From the NCBI RefSeq assembly GCF_001513965.1, contig NZ_KQ948023.1, positions 248,001 to 312,000 on the forward strand: a DNA stretch of 64,000 bases, written 5' to 3'. The notes under the pieces are model-generated. The model did not search any database, was not told the DNA's origin, and saw only the letters and a list, made by a program, of their open reading frames with translations. The stretch comes from Streptomyces cellostaticus. GTDB lineage: Bacteria; Actinomycetota; Actinomycetes; Streptomycetales; Streptomycetaceae. Shown piece after piece: positions 23,961 to 32,948 of the stretch (the stretch's first letter is position 1; each line of letters opens with the position of its first letter). The translations under genes were made by a program, and so were the position numbers.

Positions 23961-23996
23961 TCGAAGGGCCCCACCGCAAGCGGTGGGGCCCTTCGA
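23961..23996 (-). terminator. Terminator of tRNA-Ser(GGA)
   Basis: A perfect 16-bp stem (TCGAAGGGCCCCACCG and its complement) closes a CAAG loop, 24 bp beyond the tRNA 3' end. Confidence 0.85.
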
Positions 23997-24019
23997 CATC
24001 GTGCCCGGTGAGGCACTGG

Positions 24020-24104
24020 CGGAGGATACGAGATTCGAACTCGTGAGGGGTTGCCCCCAACACGCTTTCCAAGCGTGCGCCCTAGGCCTCTAGGCGAATC
24101 CTCC
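24020..24104 (-). tRNA. tRNA-Ser (anticodon GGA)
   Basis: 85-nt class II tRNA. Acceptor GGAGGAT/ATCCTCC, discriminator G, anticodon loop TTGGAAA within the CACGC/GCGTG stem, long variable arm, T-loop GTTCGAATC. Reads UCC and UCU. CCA is not encoded. Confidence 0.95.
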
Positions 24105-24181
24105 GCTGGGAACATTACATGACCGAGGGGAGTGCTCGCGAACTCGTTCCCGCAGGCCCGCATCGGGTACTCTTTTCTCCA

Positions 24182-24267
24182 GCCCCTCACGTGGCGCTAT
24201 CTGACTGAACTCCCCCAGGGCCGGAAGGCAGCAAGGGTAGGTCGGCTCTGGCGGGTGCGTGGGGGGC
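24182..24267 (+). ncRNA. ffs: Small bacterial signal recognition particle RNA (4.5S-like)
   Basis: The conserved domain IV core is unmistakable: CAGGGCCGGAAGGCAGCAAG followed by GGTAGGTCGG, the Ffh-binding asymmetric loop and GGAA tetraloop. GCCCCTCACG at 24182-24191 pairs with CGTGGGGGGC at 24258-24267 to close the helix, giving ~86 nt. With Ffh it targets nascent membrane proteins. In streptomycetes and other bacteria it commonly sits just upstream of dnaX, as here. Confidence 0.92.
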
Positions 24268-24358
24268 GCTTGCGTGTGCGGGCGGGGTCCCGCTGCCGGG
24301 GCCGCCCGGCAGTCTTGGGCGGGGTTGGTTGTCAGTGGGCGCCTATAACCTCGTATGC

Positions 24359-26671
24359 GTGTCGTCTCTCGCGCTGTACCGCCGCTATCGCCCGGAGACC
24401 TTTGCCGAGGTCATCGGGCAGGAGCATGTCACCGACCCGCTGCAGCAGGCGCTGCGGAACAACCGGGTCAATCACGCGTACCTGTTCAGCGGGCCGCGTG
24501 GGTGCGGGAAGACCACCAGCGCGCGCATCCTGGCGCGCTGTCTGAACTGCGAGCAAGGTCCCACGCCCACGCCGTGCGGGGAGTGCCAGTCCTGCCAGGA
24601 CCTGGCCAGGAACGGCCCGGGGTCCATCGACGTCATCGAGATCGACGCCGCGTCCCACGGTGGTGTGGACGACGCCCGTGAGCTGCGTGAGAAGGCCTTC
24701 TTCGGACCCGCCGGCAGCAGGTACAAGATCTACATCATCGACGAGGCCCACATGGTCACGTCGGCCGGCTTCAACGCCCTGCTGAAGGTGGTCGAGGAGC
24801 CCCCGGAGCATCTCAAGTTCATCTTCGCCACCACCGAGCCCGAGAAGGTCATCGGGACCATCCGGTCGCGTACGCATCACTATCCGTTCCGGCTCGTCCC
24901 GCCGGGCACGCTGCGGGACTACCTCGCCGACGTGTGCCGGCGCGAGGACATCCCCGTCGAGGAGGGTGTGCTCCCGCTCGTCGTGCGGGCCGGCGCCGGT
25001 TCCGTGCGTGACTCCATGTCCGTCATGGACCAGCTCCTCGCCGGTGCGCGTGCGGACGGTGTGACGTATGCCATGGCCACCTCGCTGCTCGGCTACACCG
25101 ACGGGTCCCTGCTCGACTCCGTCGTCGAGGCCTTCGCCACCGGCGACGGAGCGGCGGCCTTCGAGGTCGTCGACCGGATCATCGAGGGCGGCAACGATCC
25201 GCGGCGCTTCGTGGCCGATCTGCTGGAGCGGCTGCGGGATCTGGTCATCCTCGCCGCCGTACCGGACGCGGTGGAGAAGGGGCTCATCGACGCCCCGGTC
25301 GACGTGCTGGAGCGCATGCAGGCCCAGGCCGGCACCTTCGGCGCCGCCGAGCTGAGCCGCGCCGCCGACCTCGTCAACGAGGGCCTCACCGAGATGCGCG
25401 GCGCCACCTCGCCCCGCCTCCAGCTCGAACTCATCTGCGCACGCGTGCTGCTCCCCGCCGCCTACGGAGACGAGCGCGCCGTGATGGCCCGCCTCGACCG
25501 CCTCGAGCGCGGCGTCAGCTTCGCGGGCGGGGGTGGCGCGCCCGCCATGGGGTACGTCCCCGGACCCGAGGCCCACGCCGGCCTGGCCCAGGGCGCCTCT
25601 CCGGTGCCGCCCGGCGGCGGACCCGCCGCCGCCCGCGCGGCCGTACGGGCGGGGGGTGGCCCCGGCAGCCAGGGCAGCCCGGCCGCCGCGGCGCCCACGA
25701 CTCCCGCACCCGCACCCGCACCGGCACCGGCAGCTCCCGCACCTGCACCTGAGCCGGCTCCGGCAGCACCCGCACCCGCGCCGGCTCCGGCAGCTCCCGC
25801 GCCCGCGGCCCAGGCGCCCGCCGCACAGCAGGGCAGCACCCCGGCCGCCCCCGCTCCTTCGGCCCCCGCCCCCGGCGCCTGGCCCACCGCCGCCCCCGCC
25901 GGCGGCGGTCGGCGGCCCGGTGGCTGGCCCACGGCCGCTCCGGCGGGCGCCCAGCAGAGCCCCGCTCCGGCACAGCCCCAGCCCCAGCACCAGGCGCCTC
26001 CCGCCCCAGCCGCGCCCTCGGCACCTGCTCCGGCTCCGGCCCCGGCTCAGGCCGCCCCCAGCGGCGGGCTCGACCCCCGCGTGCTCTGGCCGAACATCCT
26101 GGAGGCCGTCAAGAACCGCCGCCGCTTCACCTGGATCCTGCTCAGCCAGAACGCCCAGGTGGCCGGCTTCGACGGCACCACCCTCCAGCTCGGTTTCGTC
26201 AACGCCGGCGCCCGCGACAACTTCGCGAGCAGCGGCAGCGAGGACGTGCTGCGGCAGGCACTGTCCGAGCAGTTCAGCGTGCAGTGGAAGATCGAGGCGG
26301 TCGTCGACCCCTCGGGCGGTTCCGCGCCCCCGCCGTCCGGCGGCTCGCCCGGCTTCGGCGGAGGCGGCGGTGCGGGCTACGGCGGTACGCCCGCAGGCGG
26401 TGGCTACGGCGCCCCCGCGGCCCCGCGCCCGGCAGCACCCCAGCCGGTCTCCCCCGCGCCCGGCGCAGCCCGGGGCGGCGCCCCGGCCGCCCCGGCGTCG
26501 GCGGGTCCCGCCCCGCAGCCCGCGTCGGCGCCCGAGCCGCCCCCGGTCGCCCCCGAGGACGACATCCCCGAGGACGACGACCCCGACCTCGACGAGTCGG
26601 CCCTGTCCGGCCACGAACTGATCGTCCGGGAGCTGGGGGCGACGGTGGTGGAGGAGTTCTCCAACGAGTGA
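24359..26671 (+). CDS. dnaX: DNA polymerase III subunit gamma/tau
   Basis: 770 residues. DnaX is the clamp-loader ATPase and replisome organiser. Walker A GPRGCGKT at 45-52, zinc cysteines at 64, 73, 76 and 79, Walker B with DEAH at 128-131 and the sensor-1 region FATTEPEKV are intact, followed by the collar domain to ~390. A long Pro/Ala low-complexity linker (~390-575) leads to a tau-like domain (VLWPNILEAVKNRRRF) and an acidic tail. GTG at 24359 (SSLALYRRYRP) is the family start; TATAAC at 24344-24349 lies 9 nt ahead, so the mRNA may be leaderless. Confidence 0.95.
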   Translation: MSSLALYRRYRPETFAEVIGQEHVTDPLQQALRNNRVNHAYLFSGPRGCGKTTSARILARCLNCEQGPTPTPCGECQSCQDLARNGPGSIDVIEIDAASHGGVDDARELREKAFFGPAGSRYKIYIIDEAHMVTSAGFNALLKVVEEPPEHLKFIFATTEPEKVIGTIRSRTHHYPFRLVPPGTLRDYLADVCRREDIPVEEGVLPLVVRAGAGSVRDSMSVMDQLLAGARADGVTYAMATSLLGYTDGSLLDSVVEAFATGDGAAAFEVVDRIIEGGNDPRRFVADLLERLRDLVILAAVPDAVEKGLIDAPVDVLERMQAQAGTFGAAELSRAADLVNEGLTEMRGATSPRLQLELICARVLLPAAYGDERAVMARLDRLERGVSFAGGGGAPAMGYVPGPEAHAGLAQGASPVPPGGGPAAARAAVRAGGGPGSQGSPAAAAPTTPAPAPAPAPAAPAPAPEPAPAAPAPAPAPAAPAPAAQAPAAQQGSTPAAPAPSAPAPGAWPTAAPAGGGRRPGGWPTAAPAGAQQSPAPAQPQPQHQAPPAPAAPSAPAPAPAPAQAAPSGGLDPRVLWPNILEAVKNRRRFTWILLSQNAQVAGFDGTTLQLGFVNAGARDNFASSGSEDVLRQALSEQFSVQWKIEAVVDPSGGSAPPPSGGSPGFGGGGGAGYGGTPAGGGYGAPAAPRPAAPQPVSPAPGAARGGAPAAPASAGPAPQPASAPEPPPVAPEDDIPEDDDPDLDESALSGHELIVRELGATVVEEFSNE

Positions 26672-26752
26672 CCCTGCCCCCGGCCCCTTTGTAGGAACCC
26701 ACAGGATCCCCGGCCCCGAAGCTTCGGCAACCTTGCCATTAGGCTGACCCCC

Positions 26753-28003
26753 GTGAAGGTCCTCGTCATCGGCAGCGGCGCCCGCGAACACGCCCTGTGC
26801 CACTCCTTGTCCCTCGACCCCGACGTCACCGCGCTGTACTGCGCCCCCGGCAACGCCGGCATCGCCGAGGTCGCCGAGCTGCACCAGGTCGACGCGCTCG
26901 ACGGCGAGGCCGTGGCCGCGCTGGCCGGCGACCTCGGCGCCGACCTCGTCGTCGTCGGCCCGGAGGCCCCGCTGGTCGCCGGCGTGGCCGACGCCGTGCG
27001 CGAGGCGGGCATCCCCGTGTTCGGCCCCTCCGGGGAAGCCGCGCAGCTGGAGGGGTCCAAGGCCTTCGCCAAGGACGTCATGGCGGCGGCCGGGGTGCCG
27101 ACCGCCCGGTCGTACGTCTGCACCACGGAAGCGGAGGTGGCCGAGGCCCTCGACGCGTTCGGTGCTCCCTACGTCGTCAAGGACGACGGGCTGGCCGCCG
27201 GCAAGGGCGTCGTCGTCACGCAGGACGCCGAGGCCGCCACGGCCCACGCGGCCGGATGCGAGCGTGTCGTCATCGAGGAGTTCCTCGACGGGCCCGAGGT
27301 GTCCCTGTTCGCCATCACCGACGGGCGGACCGTCGTACCGCTCCAGCCCGCCCAGGACTTCAAGCGCGCCCTGGACGGCGACGAGGGCCCGAACACGGGC
27401 GGCATGGGCGCGTACTCGCCCCTGCCGTGGGCCGATCCGAAGCTGGTCGAAGAGGTGCTGCAGACGGTGCTGCAGCCGACCGTGGACGAAATGCGCCGCC
27501 GTGGCACGCCGTTCTCCGGTCTGCTCTACGCCGGGCTCGCGATCACCTCGCGCGGCGTCCGTGTCATCGAGTTCAACGCTCGTTTCGGCGACCCCGAGAC
27601 CCAGGTCGTGCTGGCCCGTCTGAAGACCCCGCTGGCCGGTGTGCTGCTGGCCGCCGCGAACGGCACCCTGGACGACCTGGAGCCCCTGCGCTGGAGCGAG
27701 GACGCGGCCGTCACCGTGGTCGTCGCCTCCCACAACTACCCCGGCACCCCGCGCACCGGCGACCCGATCGGCGGCCTGGACGAGGTGGCCGCCGAGGACG
27801 CCCCGCACGCCTACGTCCTGCACGCCGGGACGAAGCGGGACGGTGACGCGGTGGTCAGCGCGGGCGGACGTGTGCTGTCCGTCACGGCGACCGGCCAGGA
27901 CCTGGCCGAGGCCCGCGAGCGGGCGTACCGGGCGGTGGCCCGCATCCGCCTCGACGGCTCGCAGCACCGCACGGACATCGCGGCGAAGGCAGCCGGAGCG
28001 TAA
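26753..28003 (+). CDS. purD: Phosphoribosylamine--glycine ligase (GARS)
   Basis: 416 residues, full length. It ligates glycine to phosphoribosylamine with ATP in step two of purine synthesis. N-terminal VLVIGSGAREHAL, the ATP-grasp core with KDDGLAAGKGVVV, and GPEVSLFAITDG and GARFGDPE-like (NARFGDPETQVV) metal/substrate segments are all present. GTG at 26753 is preceded at 7 nt by TAGGCT, pointing to a leaderless transcript. It is 81 bp after dnaX and followed by its own hairpin. Confidence 0.96.
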   Translation: MKVLVIGSGAREHALCHSLSLDPDVTALYCAPGNAGIAEVAELHQVDALDGEAVAALAGDLGADLVVVGPEAPLVAGVADAVREAGIPVFGPSGEAAQLEGSKAFAKDVMAAAGVPTARSYVCTTEAEVAEALDAFGAPYVVKDDGLAAGKGVVVTQDAEAATAHAAGCERVVIEEFLDGPEVSLFAITDGRTVVPLQPAQDFKRALDGDEGPNTGGMGAYSPLPWADPKLVEEVLQTVLQPTVDEMRRRGTPFSGLLYAGLAITSRGVRVIEFNARFGDPETQVVLARLKTPLAGVLLAAANGTLDDLEPLRWSEDAAVTVVVASHNYPGTPRTGDPIGGLDEVAAEDAPHAYVLHAGTKRDGDAVVSAGGRVLSVTATGQDLAEARERAYRAVARIRLDGSQHRTDIAAKAAGA

Positions 28004-28059
28004 CGGCGAAGGCGTGGAACCGGTGAAACCGCCGGTCGCACGCACCCCGCAGCCACTCG

Positions 28060-28083
28060 GGCCCCGGATGAGAATCCGGGGCC
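28060..28083 (+). terminator. Hairpin downstream of purD
   Basis: GGCCCCGGAT-GAGA-ATCCGGGGCC, a perfect 10-bp stem 56 bp after the purD stop, followed by TGATCTTT. The rest of the ~300 bp to 28304 holds nothing I can support. Confidence 0.7.
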
Positions 28084-28303
28084 TGATCTTTGCTGTCTGT
28101 CGCCCACCTCTGACCAAAGGCATTCCATCGAGTGAGCAATCGCCCATCCGGCTGACGGGGGCCGAGGCCCCAACTAGGGTGCGGCGCAAGCGTTCCGGCA
28201 CTTGGCCCACCGGCATTGCGATGTCAGTGGCGGGTGCCACAGTGGGGGAGTGAGCAACGCCAGGACAGCGCGGGATTCGGCAGGGAGGGGGTGAGGTCGG
28301 CTC

Positions 28304-30127
28304 GTGAGCGGAATCGGAGTGGAGGCGGGCGCGCAGGCGGCGCGCTCCAGGGCCCTGGCCGTGCTGCGCATCCGGGGCCGGGCGCTGGCGGTGGCCGTGC
28401 TGCCCGCAGCCGCCGAGGTGATCCTGCTGGCCGGCGGTTCCACGGGCCATCTCGTCGGCCCGGGCTGGGACGCGGCCCGCTGGGTCGTGGGCGTGCCGGC
28501 CGCGCTCGTGCTGCTGGCCGCCGCCTGCATCGCCCTGGTCGTGGCTCGCGCCCGCCCCGCCGTGAGCCCGACGGTCCCGATCCCGGAGACGTCCGCCCCG
28601 GATCTGTACCGGCTGGTGCGCGACCTCGCCGACCGCCTCGACGTCCCGGCGCCCTCGGCCATAGCGCTCACCCCGGACTGCGACAGCTGGCTGGAGGACC
28701 GTACCCATCCGGCCCACGGCCCGCCCCCGCGGCCGGCGCACGACGAGATAGCGGGCCCCGGATCCGGCTTCGGCGCGCAGCGCCGTGCCCCCACCGCCCC
28801 CGTCCTCGTCATCGGCTCCCCGTTCCTGTGGTGGATGCGCGTCGGCGAGCTGCGCGCGGTCCTCGCCCCGGTCGTCGCCGGTACGGGCCCCTCCGCGCAC
28901 CCGGACATAGCCGCCGCCCGCCGCTATGTGCGCGGTCTGGACGCGGCGGTGGCCGTCGCCTCGACCTCCGGCCGCCGTCGCCTGACCCGCGGGCTGTGCG
29001 CGGTCCTCGGCAGCGTCGCCCGGCTGCTGCTGCGCGCCTGCCGCGAGCACGCGACCTTGATGGAGCGCGGGGTCGCGGCAGCGGCGGCCGAGCGCGCCCA
29101 GGCCGTGGACTACGGACTGCGGATCGTCGCCCAGGAGCAGGTCGGTCTCGCCTACGCGGGCTGGGACCGCCTGCTGACCAAGGTGGCGCTGCCCGCCTGG
29201 CGCATGGGCCGCTGGCCCTCCCGGCTGGACGCGGGCGTCGTGGCCGCGCTCACCGAGCTGTCCCGGCGCGACCGGCTGGCCGAGGGCTTCGCCTCCCGCC
29301 TCGGCGAGCGCCCCGCCTGCGACCTGCTGGAGGAGCCCGGCGCGATGGACGAGGCCGCCTCCCTGCTCGCCGCCCGTCTCTTCCACGGCGTCCCGGCCGA
29401 GTCCGGCCCGGACTGGGCCCCGGTGGACTGGCAGGCGTATCCGGAGGAGGTCGTCGACCGGACCTGGCGCGCCGACGCGGCCCGGCTGCACCGTGTGCTG
29501 GACTCCCTCGGCGTCCGCCCCACGCTCGCCCCTGCCGCTTCCGGCCCCGGCGGCCCCACCCTGGCCCGCGTCCTGGACCACCTGACCGAGCCGGGCCCGC
29601 AGGCCTCGGCCCACCCCGGCGTTCCCCGCCCGGCCGCCCCGGACGAGGAGAGCACCGCCGCCACGGGGTACAGCGCCGACAGCACGGCGTACGAGCACGA
29701 GGACGAGGACACCGACTCCGGCACCGAGCGCAGCGCCGCCCTCGCCGCGGGCCTGAGCGCGGAACTGGCCCGCGAGGAGGCCTCCGCACCGCGCGGTGCG
29801 ACCGCCGCCGGCCAGGCCCTCGACAGCGACAGCGCCCTGTGGGACGGCGGCGCCCTGCCGCTGTTCCCGCTCCAGCCCCCGCGCACGGCCCGGGAACTGC
29901 TTGCCGAGCACGTCACGGCGATGGTGTGCTGCGCCGCCGTGGACACGGCCGGTGCGGCCCCCGCCCTGGACTGGCTGGACGGTCCCTCGCTGCTCCTCGG
30001 TGGCGAGAGAGCTGCCGACCTCGCACCCAAGGTGCTCAGTCTGATCGAGGAGGGAGACCCGGGCCCGCTGCGCGCCTGGCTGGCCGAATCCGGCATACGC
30101 CCGGAGAAGCCGGTGCGGCTCGTCTGA
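28304..30127 (+). CDS. M48-peptidase-like membrane protein lacking the zinc motif
   Basis: 607 residues. Two hydrophobic segments (~25-45 and ~62-85) are followed by a region arranged like M48 metalloproteases: VLVIGSPFLWWMRVGELRAV aligns with the strand and helix that normally carry HExxH, but the helix reads ELRAVLAPVVAG with no His-Glu-x-x-His. The second half contains an acidic low-complexity stretch and a C-terminal helical domain. It is therefore likely a pseudoprotease or scaffold. GTG start after GGGAGGGGGTGAGG. Monocistronic; no clear functional link to purD or the next gene. Confidence 0.7.
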   Translation: MSGIGVEAGAQAARSRALAVLRIRGRALAVAVLPAAAEVILLAGGSTGHLVGPGWDAARWVVGVPAALVLLAAACIALVVARARPAVSPTVPIPETSAPDLYRLVRDLADRLDVPAPSAIALTPDCDSWLEDRTHPAHGPPPRPAHDEIAGPGSGFGAQRRAPTAPVLVIGSPFLWWMRVGELRAVLAPVVAGTGPSAHPDIAAARRYVRGLDAAVAVASTSGRRRLTRGLCAVLGSVARLLLRACREHATLMERGVAAAAAERAQAVDYGLRIVAQEQVGLAYAGWDRLLTKVALPAWRMGRWPSRLDAGVVAALTELSRRDRLAEGFASRLGERPACDLLEEPGAMDEAASLLAARLFHGVPAESGPDWAPVDWQAYPEEVVDRTWRADAARLHRVLDSLGVRPTLAPAASGPGGPTLARVLDHLTEPGPQASAHPGVPRPAAPDEESTAATGYSADSTAYEHEDEDTDSGTERSAALAAGLSAELAREEASAPRGATAAGQALDSDSALWDGGALPLFPLQPPRTARELLAEHVTAMVCCAAVDTAGAAPALDWLDGPSLLLGGERAADLAPKVLSLIEEGDPGPLRAWLAESGIRPEKPVRLV

Positions 30128-30341
30128 CCCCGCAGCCCACCCGGCGCCGTGGCCGCCCCGGGCGGCCTAGCGGAGCCCGGTCTTCCAGTTCAGGTCAATT
30201 CGCAACGAATAGTGACCGAGCCCGTGCGTTATGTGATGTGCTGGGACCGACCGCGCACATGGCAAAGGCATGCGACATACGACAGCGCGACCGAGCACGA
30301 CCGACACAGGACACACGGGGGCATGAGGGAGGGGAGCGACC

Positions 30342-31838
30342 ATGGCCTTGGATCGCATCCGCCGCTGGGAGTCCGGAGCACTCGCGCACGCCGTCACGGA
30401 TCCCTTCGGCCTGGGCCCGGTGCCCTGGCTGCGCGGCAGTGAGACCTACTTCGACGACACGGGACACGTCGTGCCCTGGTACGTCGACCCGAGCCCGCAG
30501 CAGCCGGCCGGTGAGAAGCTGCGCGTCCCCGCGCCGCGCTCGGCGGTCACCGGTCCCCGCTCGGCCGATGACGTGCACCGCCAGATCAAGGGCTTCACGT
30601 CCACCGGCGCGGTCACGCCCGGGGAGGCGATCGACTTCCACATCACTGTCGATCCGCCGCAGCAGTTCAGCGTGGACATCTACCGGATCGGCCACTACGG
30701 CGGCGACGGCGCCGCCAAGATCACCACCAGCCCCCGGCTCTCCGGCATCGTCCAGCCCCCGCCGCTGGCCGCCGACCGCACGGTCTCCTGCCACCACTGG
30801 TGGCTGTCCTGGCGGCTCCAGGTGCCCTCCCACTGGAGCCTCGGCGCCTATGTGGCCGTCCTCACCACCGCCGACGGCTACCGCTCCCACGTGCCCTTCA
30901 CGGTCCGCGACGACCACCCCGCCGACCTGCTCCTGCTGCTGCCCGACATCACCTGGCAGGCGTACAACCTCTACCCGGAGGACGGCCGCACCGGCGCCAG
31001 CCTCTACCACGCCTGGGACGAGAAGGGCCGGCTGCTCGGCGAGGCCGACGCGGCCACCACGGTCTCCTTCGACCGCCCGTACGCGGGCGCCGGCCTGCCC
31101 CTGCACGTCGGCCACGCCTACGACTTCATCCGCTGGGCCGAGCGCTACGGCTACGACCTCGCCTACGCCGACGCCCGCGATCTGCACGCCGGCCGCATCG
31201 ACCCGACCCGCTACCGGGGCCTGGTCTTCCCGGGCCACGACGAGTACTGGTCCGTGCCGATGCGCCGTGCGGTCGAGGACGCCCGTGACCGGGGCACCTC
31301 GCTGGTCTTCCTCTCCGCCAACACCATGTACTGGCAGGTGGACCTTGGACCCTCCCCGTCCGGCGTCCCCGACCGGCTGCTGACCTGCCGCAAGCGCAAA
31401 GGCCCCGGAAAGCCGGTGCTGTGGCGCGAGATCGACCGGCCCGAGCAGCAGCTGGTCGGCATCCAGTACGCGGGCCGGGTGCCCGAACCGCATCCGCTGA
31501 TCGTCCGCAACGCGGGCCACTGGCTGTGGGAGGCGACCGGCGCGCACGAGGGCGACGAGATCGAGGGCCTGGTCGCCGGCGAGGCCGACCGCTACTTCCC
31601 GCGCACGGCGCTGCCCGAGCACGAGGAGCGCATCCTGCTCGCGCACTCCCCCTACACCGACAACGACGGCATCCAGCGCCACCAGGAGACGTCCCTGTAC
31701 CGCGCCCCCTCCGGCGCCTGGGTGTTCGCCGCCGGCACCTTCGCCTGGTCCCCGTCCCTGGACCGCCCCGGCCATGTGGACCCCCGCATCCAGCGGGCCA
31801 CGGCGAATCTGCTGGACCGCATCTGCAAACGGGACTGA
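30342..31838 (+). CDS. N,N-dimethylformamidase beta-subunit-like protein
   Basis: 498 residues. An N-terminal beta-sandwich (QIKGFTSTGAVTPGEAIDFH, VDIYRIGHYGG) precedes the globular DMFase-like domain with LLPDITWQAYNLYPEDG, RPYAGAG, a glutamine-amidotransferase-like PGHDEYWSVPMRRAVEDA and SANTMYWQV. Family members include the large subunit of dimethylformamidase, which hydrolyses DMF; here no small subunit is adjacent and the substrate is unknown. No signal peptide. A strong GGGAGGGGAG precedes the ATG. Confidence 0.78.
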   Translation: MALDRIRRWESGALAHAVTDPFGLGPVPWLRGSETYFDDTGHVVPWYVDPSPQQPAGEKLRVPAPRSAVTGPRSADDVHRQIKGFTSTGAVTPGEAIDFHITVDPPQQFSVDIYRIGHYGGDGAAKITTSPRLSGIVQPPPLAADRTVSCHHWWLSWRLQVPSHWSLGAYVAVLTTADGYRSHVPFTVRDDHPADLLLLLPDITWQAYNLYPEDGRTGASLYHAWDEKGRLLGEADAATTVSFDRPYAGAGLPLHVGHAYDFIRWAERYGYDLAYADARDLHAGRIDPTRYRGLVFPGHDEYWSVPMRRAVEDARDRGTSLVFLSANTMYWQVDLGPSPSGVPDRLLTCRKRKGPGKPVLWREIDRPEQQLVGIQYAGRVPEPHPLIVRNAGHWLWEATGAHEGDEIEGLVAGEADRYFPRTALPEHEERILLAHSPYTDNDGIQRHQETSLYRAPSGAWVFAAGTFAWSPSLDRPGHVDPRIQRATANLLDRICKRD

Positions 31839-31908
31839 CCCCTGGCCGAAACCGATCGCCCCCATAAGGGAGAATCGAGGCACTTGGACAGAACCACGGG
31901 GAGGAACC

Positions 31909-32808
31909 GTGTCCGGATTCGTAGAAAAGCCCGAGCCGATCCAGGTTCCGGGTCTGGTGCACCTGCACACCGGCAAGGTGCGCGAGCTGTACCAGAACGA
32001 GGCGGGCGACCTCGTGATGGTCGCCAGCGACCGCATGTCCGCCTACGACTGGGTGCTGCCCACGGAGATCCCCGACAAGGGCCGCATCCTCACCCAGCTC
32101 TCCCTGTGGTGGTTCGACCAGCTGCGTGACCTGGCCCCCCACCACGTGCTCAGCACCGAGCTCCCCGTGGGCGCCCCCGCCGACTGGGCGGGCCGCACGT
32201 TGGTCTGCAAGTCCCTGAAGATGCTCCCGGTGGAGTGCGTGGCTCGCGGCTACCTCACCGGCTCGGGCCTGGTCGAGTACAACGCGTCCCGCACGGTCTG
32301 CGGCCTCGCCCTCCCCGAAGGCCTGGTCGACGGCTCGGAACTGCCCGGCCCGATCTTCACCCCGGCCACCAAGGCCGAGGTCGGCGAGCACGACGAGAAC
32401 GTCTCCTACGAGGAGGTCGCCCGCCAGGTCGGCGCCGAGACCGCGTCCCAGCTGCGCCAGCTCACGCTCGCCGTGTACTCCCGCGCCCGGGACATCGCCC
32501 GCGACCGGGGGATCATCCTGGCCGACACCAAGTTCGAGTTCGGCTTCGACGGCGACACGCTCGTCCTCGCCGACGAGGTCCTCACCCCGGACTCCTCCCG
32601 CTTCTGGCCGGCCGACCAGTGGCAGCCGGGCCGCACGCAGCCGTCGTACGACAAGCAGTTCGTCCGCAACTGGCTGACCTCGTCCGAGTCGGGCTGGGAC
32701 CGCACGAGCGAGCAGCCCCCGCCGCCGCTGCCGCAGCAGGTCGTCGAGGCGACCCGGGCGAAGTACGCGGAGGCGTACGAGCGGCTGACGGGCACCAGCT
32801 GGTCGTAG
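31909..32808 (+). CDS. purC: Phosphoribosylaminoimidazole-succinocarboxamide synthase (SAICAR synthetase)
   Basis: 299 residues. It joins CAIR and aspartate with ATP. Signatures include GKVRELYQ near the start, ASDRMSAYDWVLP, VECVARGYLTGSGL, and LADTKFEFG with LADEVLTPDSSRFW. The length fits the longer actinobacterial/yeast-like form. GTG at 31909 follows GGGGAGG by 5 nt. A hairpin terminator follows. Confidence 0.96.
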   Translation: MSGFVEKPEPIQVPGLVHLHTGKVRELYQNEAGDLVMVASDRMSAYDWVLPTEIPDKGRILTQLSLWWFDQLRDLAPHHVLSTELPVGAPADWAGRTLVCKSLKMLPVECVARGYLTGSGLVEYNASRTVCGLALPEGLVDGSELPGPIFTPATKAEVGEHDENVSYEEVARQVGAETASQLRQLTLAVYSRARDIARDRGIILADTKFEFGFDGDTLVLADEVLTPDSSRFWPADQWQPGRTQPSYDKQFVRNWLTSSESGWDRTSEQPPPPLPQQVVEATRAKYAEAYERLTGTSWS

Positions 32809-32815
32809 ACACGCG

Positions 32816-32845
32816 AAAGGCCCCCGGCGAGGACCGGGGGCCTTT
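32816..32845. terminator. Bidirectional terminator between purC and tRNA-Gly
   Basis: AAAGGCCCCCGG-CGAGGA-CCGGGGGCCTTT, a perfect 12-bp stem ending in T residues on both strands. It can serve purC and the convergent tRNA. Confidence 0.88.
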
Positions 32846-32852
32846 CTTCTGG

Positions 32853-32925
32853 AGCGGACGACGAGGCTCGAACTCGCGACCTCAACCTTGGCAAGGTTGC
32901 GCTCTACCAACTGAGCTACGTCCGC
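32853..32925 (-). tRNA. tRNA-Gly (anticodon GCC), copy 1
   Basis: 73 nt, acceptor GCGGACG/CGTCCGC, discriminator T, anticodon loop TTGCCAA in an ACC/GGT-flanked stem, T-loop GTTCGAGCC. Identical to the copy at 36680-36752. CCA not encoded. Confidence 0.95.
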
Positions 32926-32948
32926 ACTGCGCTGCTGCGCGAGGCCAA

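Noticed and set aside
24332..29911. A 1.8-kb-codon open frame on the minus strand opposite dnaX, purD and the M48-like gene
   Set aside because: It is the antisense of three well-supported genes; long antisense frames are a normal product of high GC content. It matches no family.
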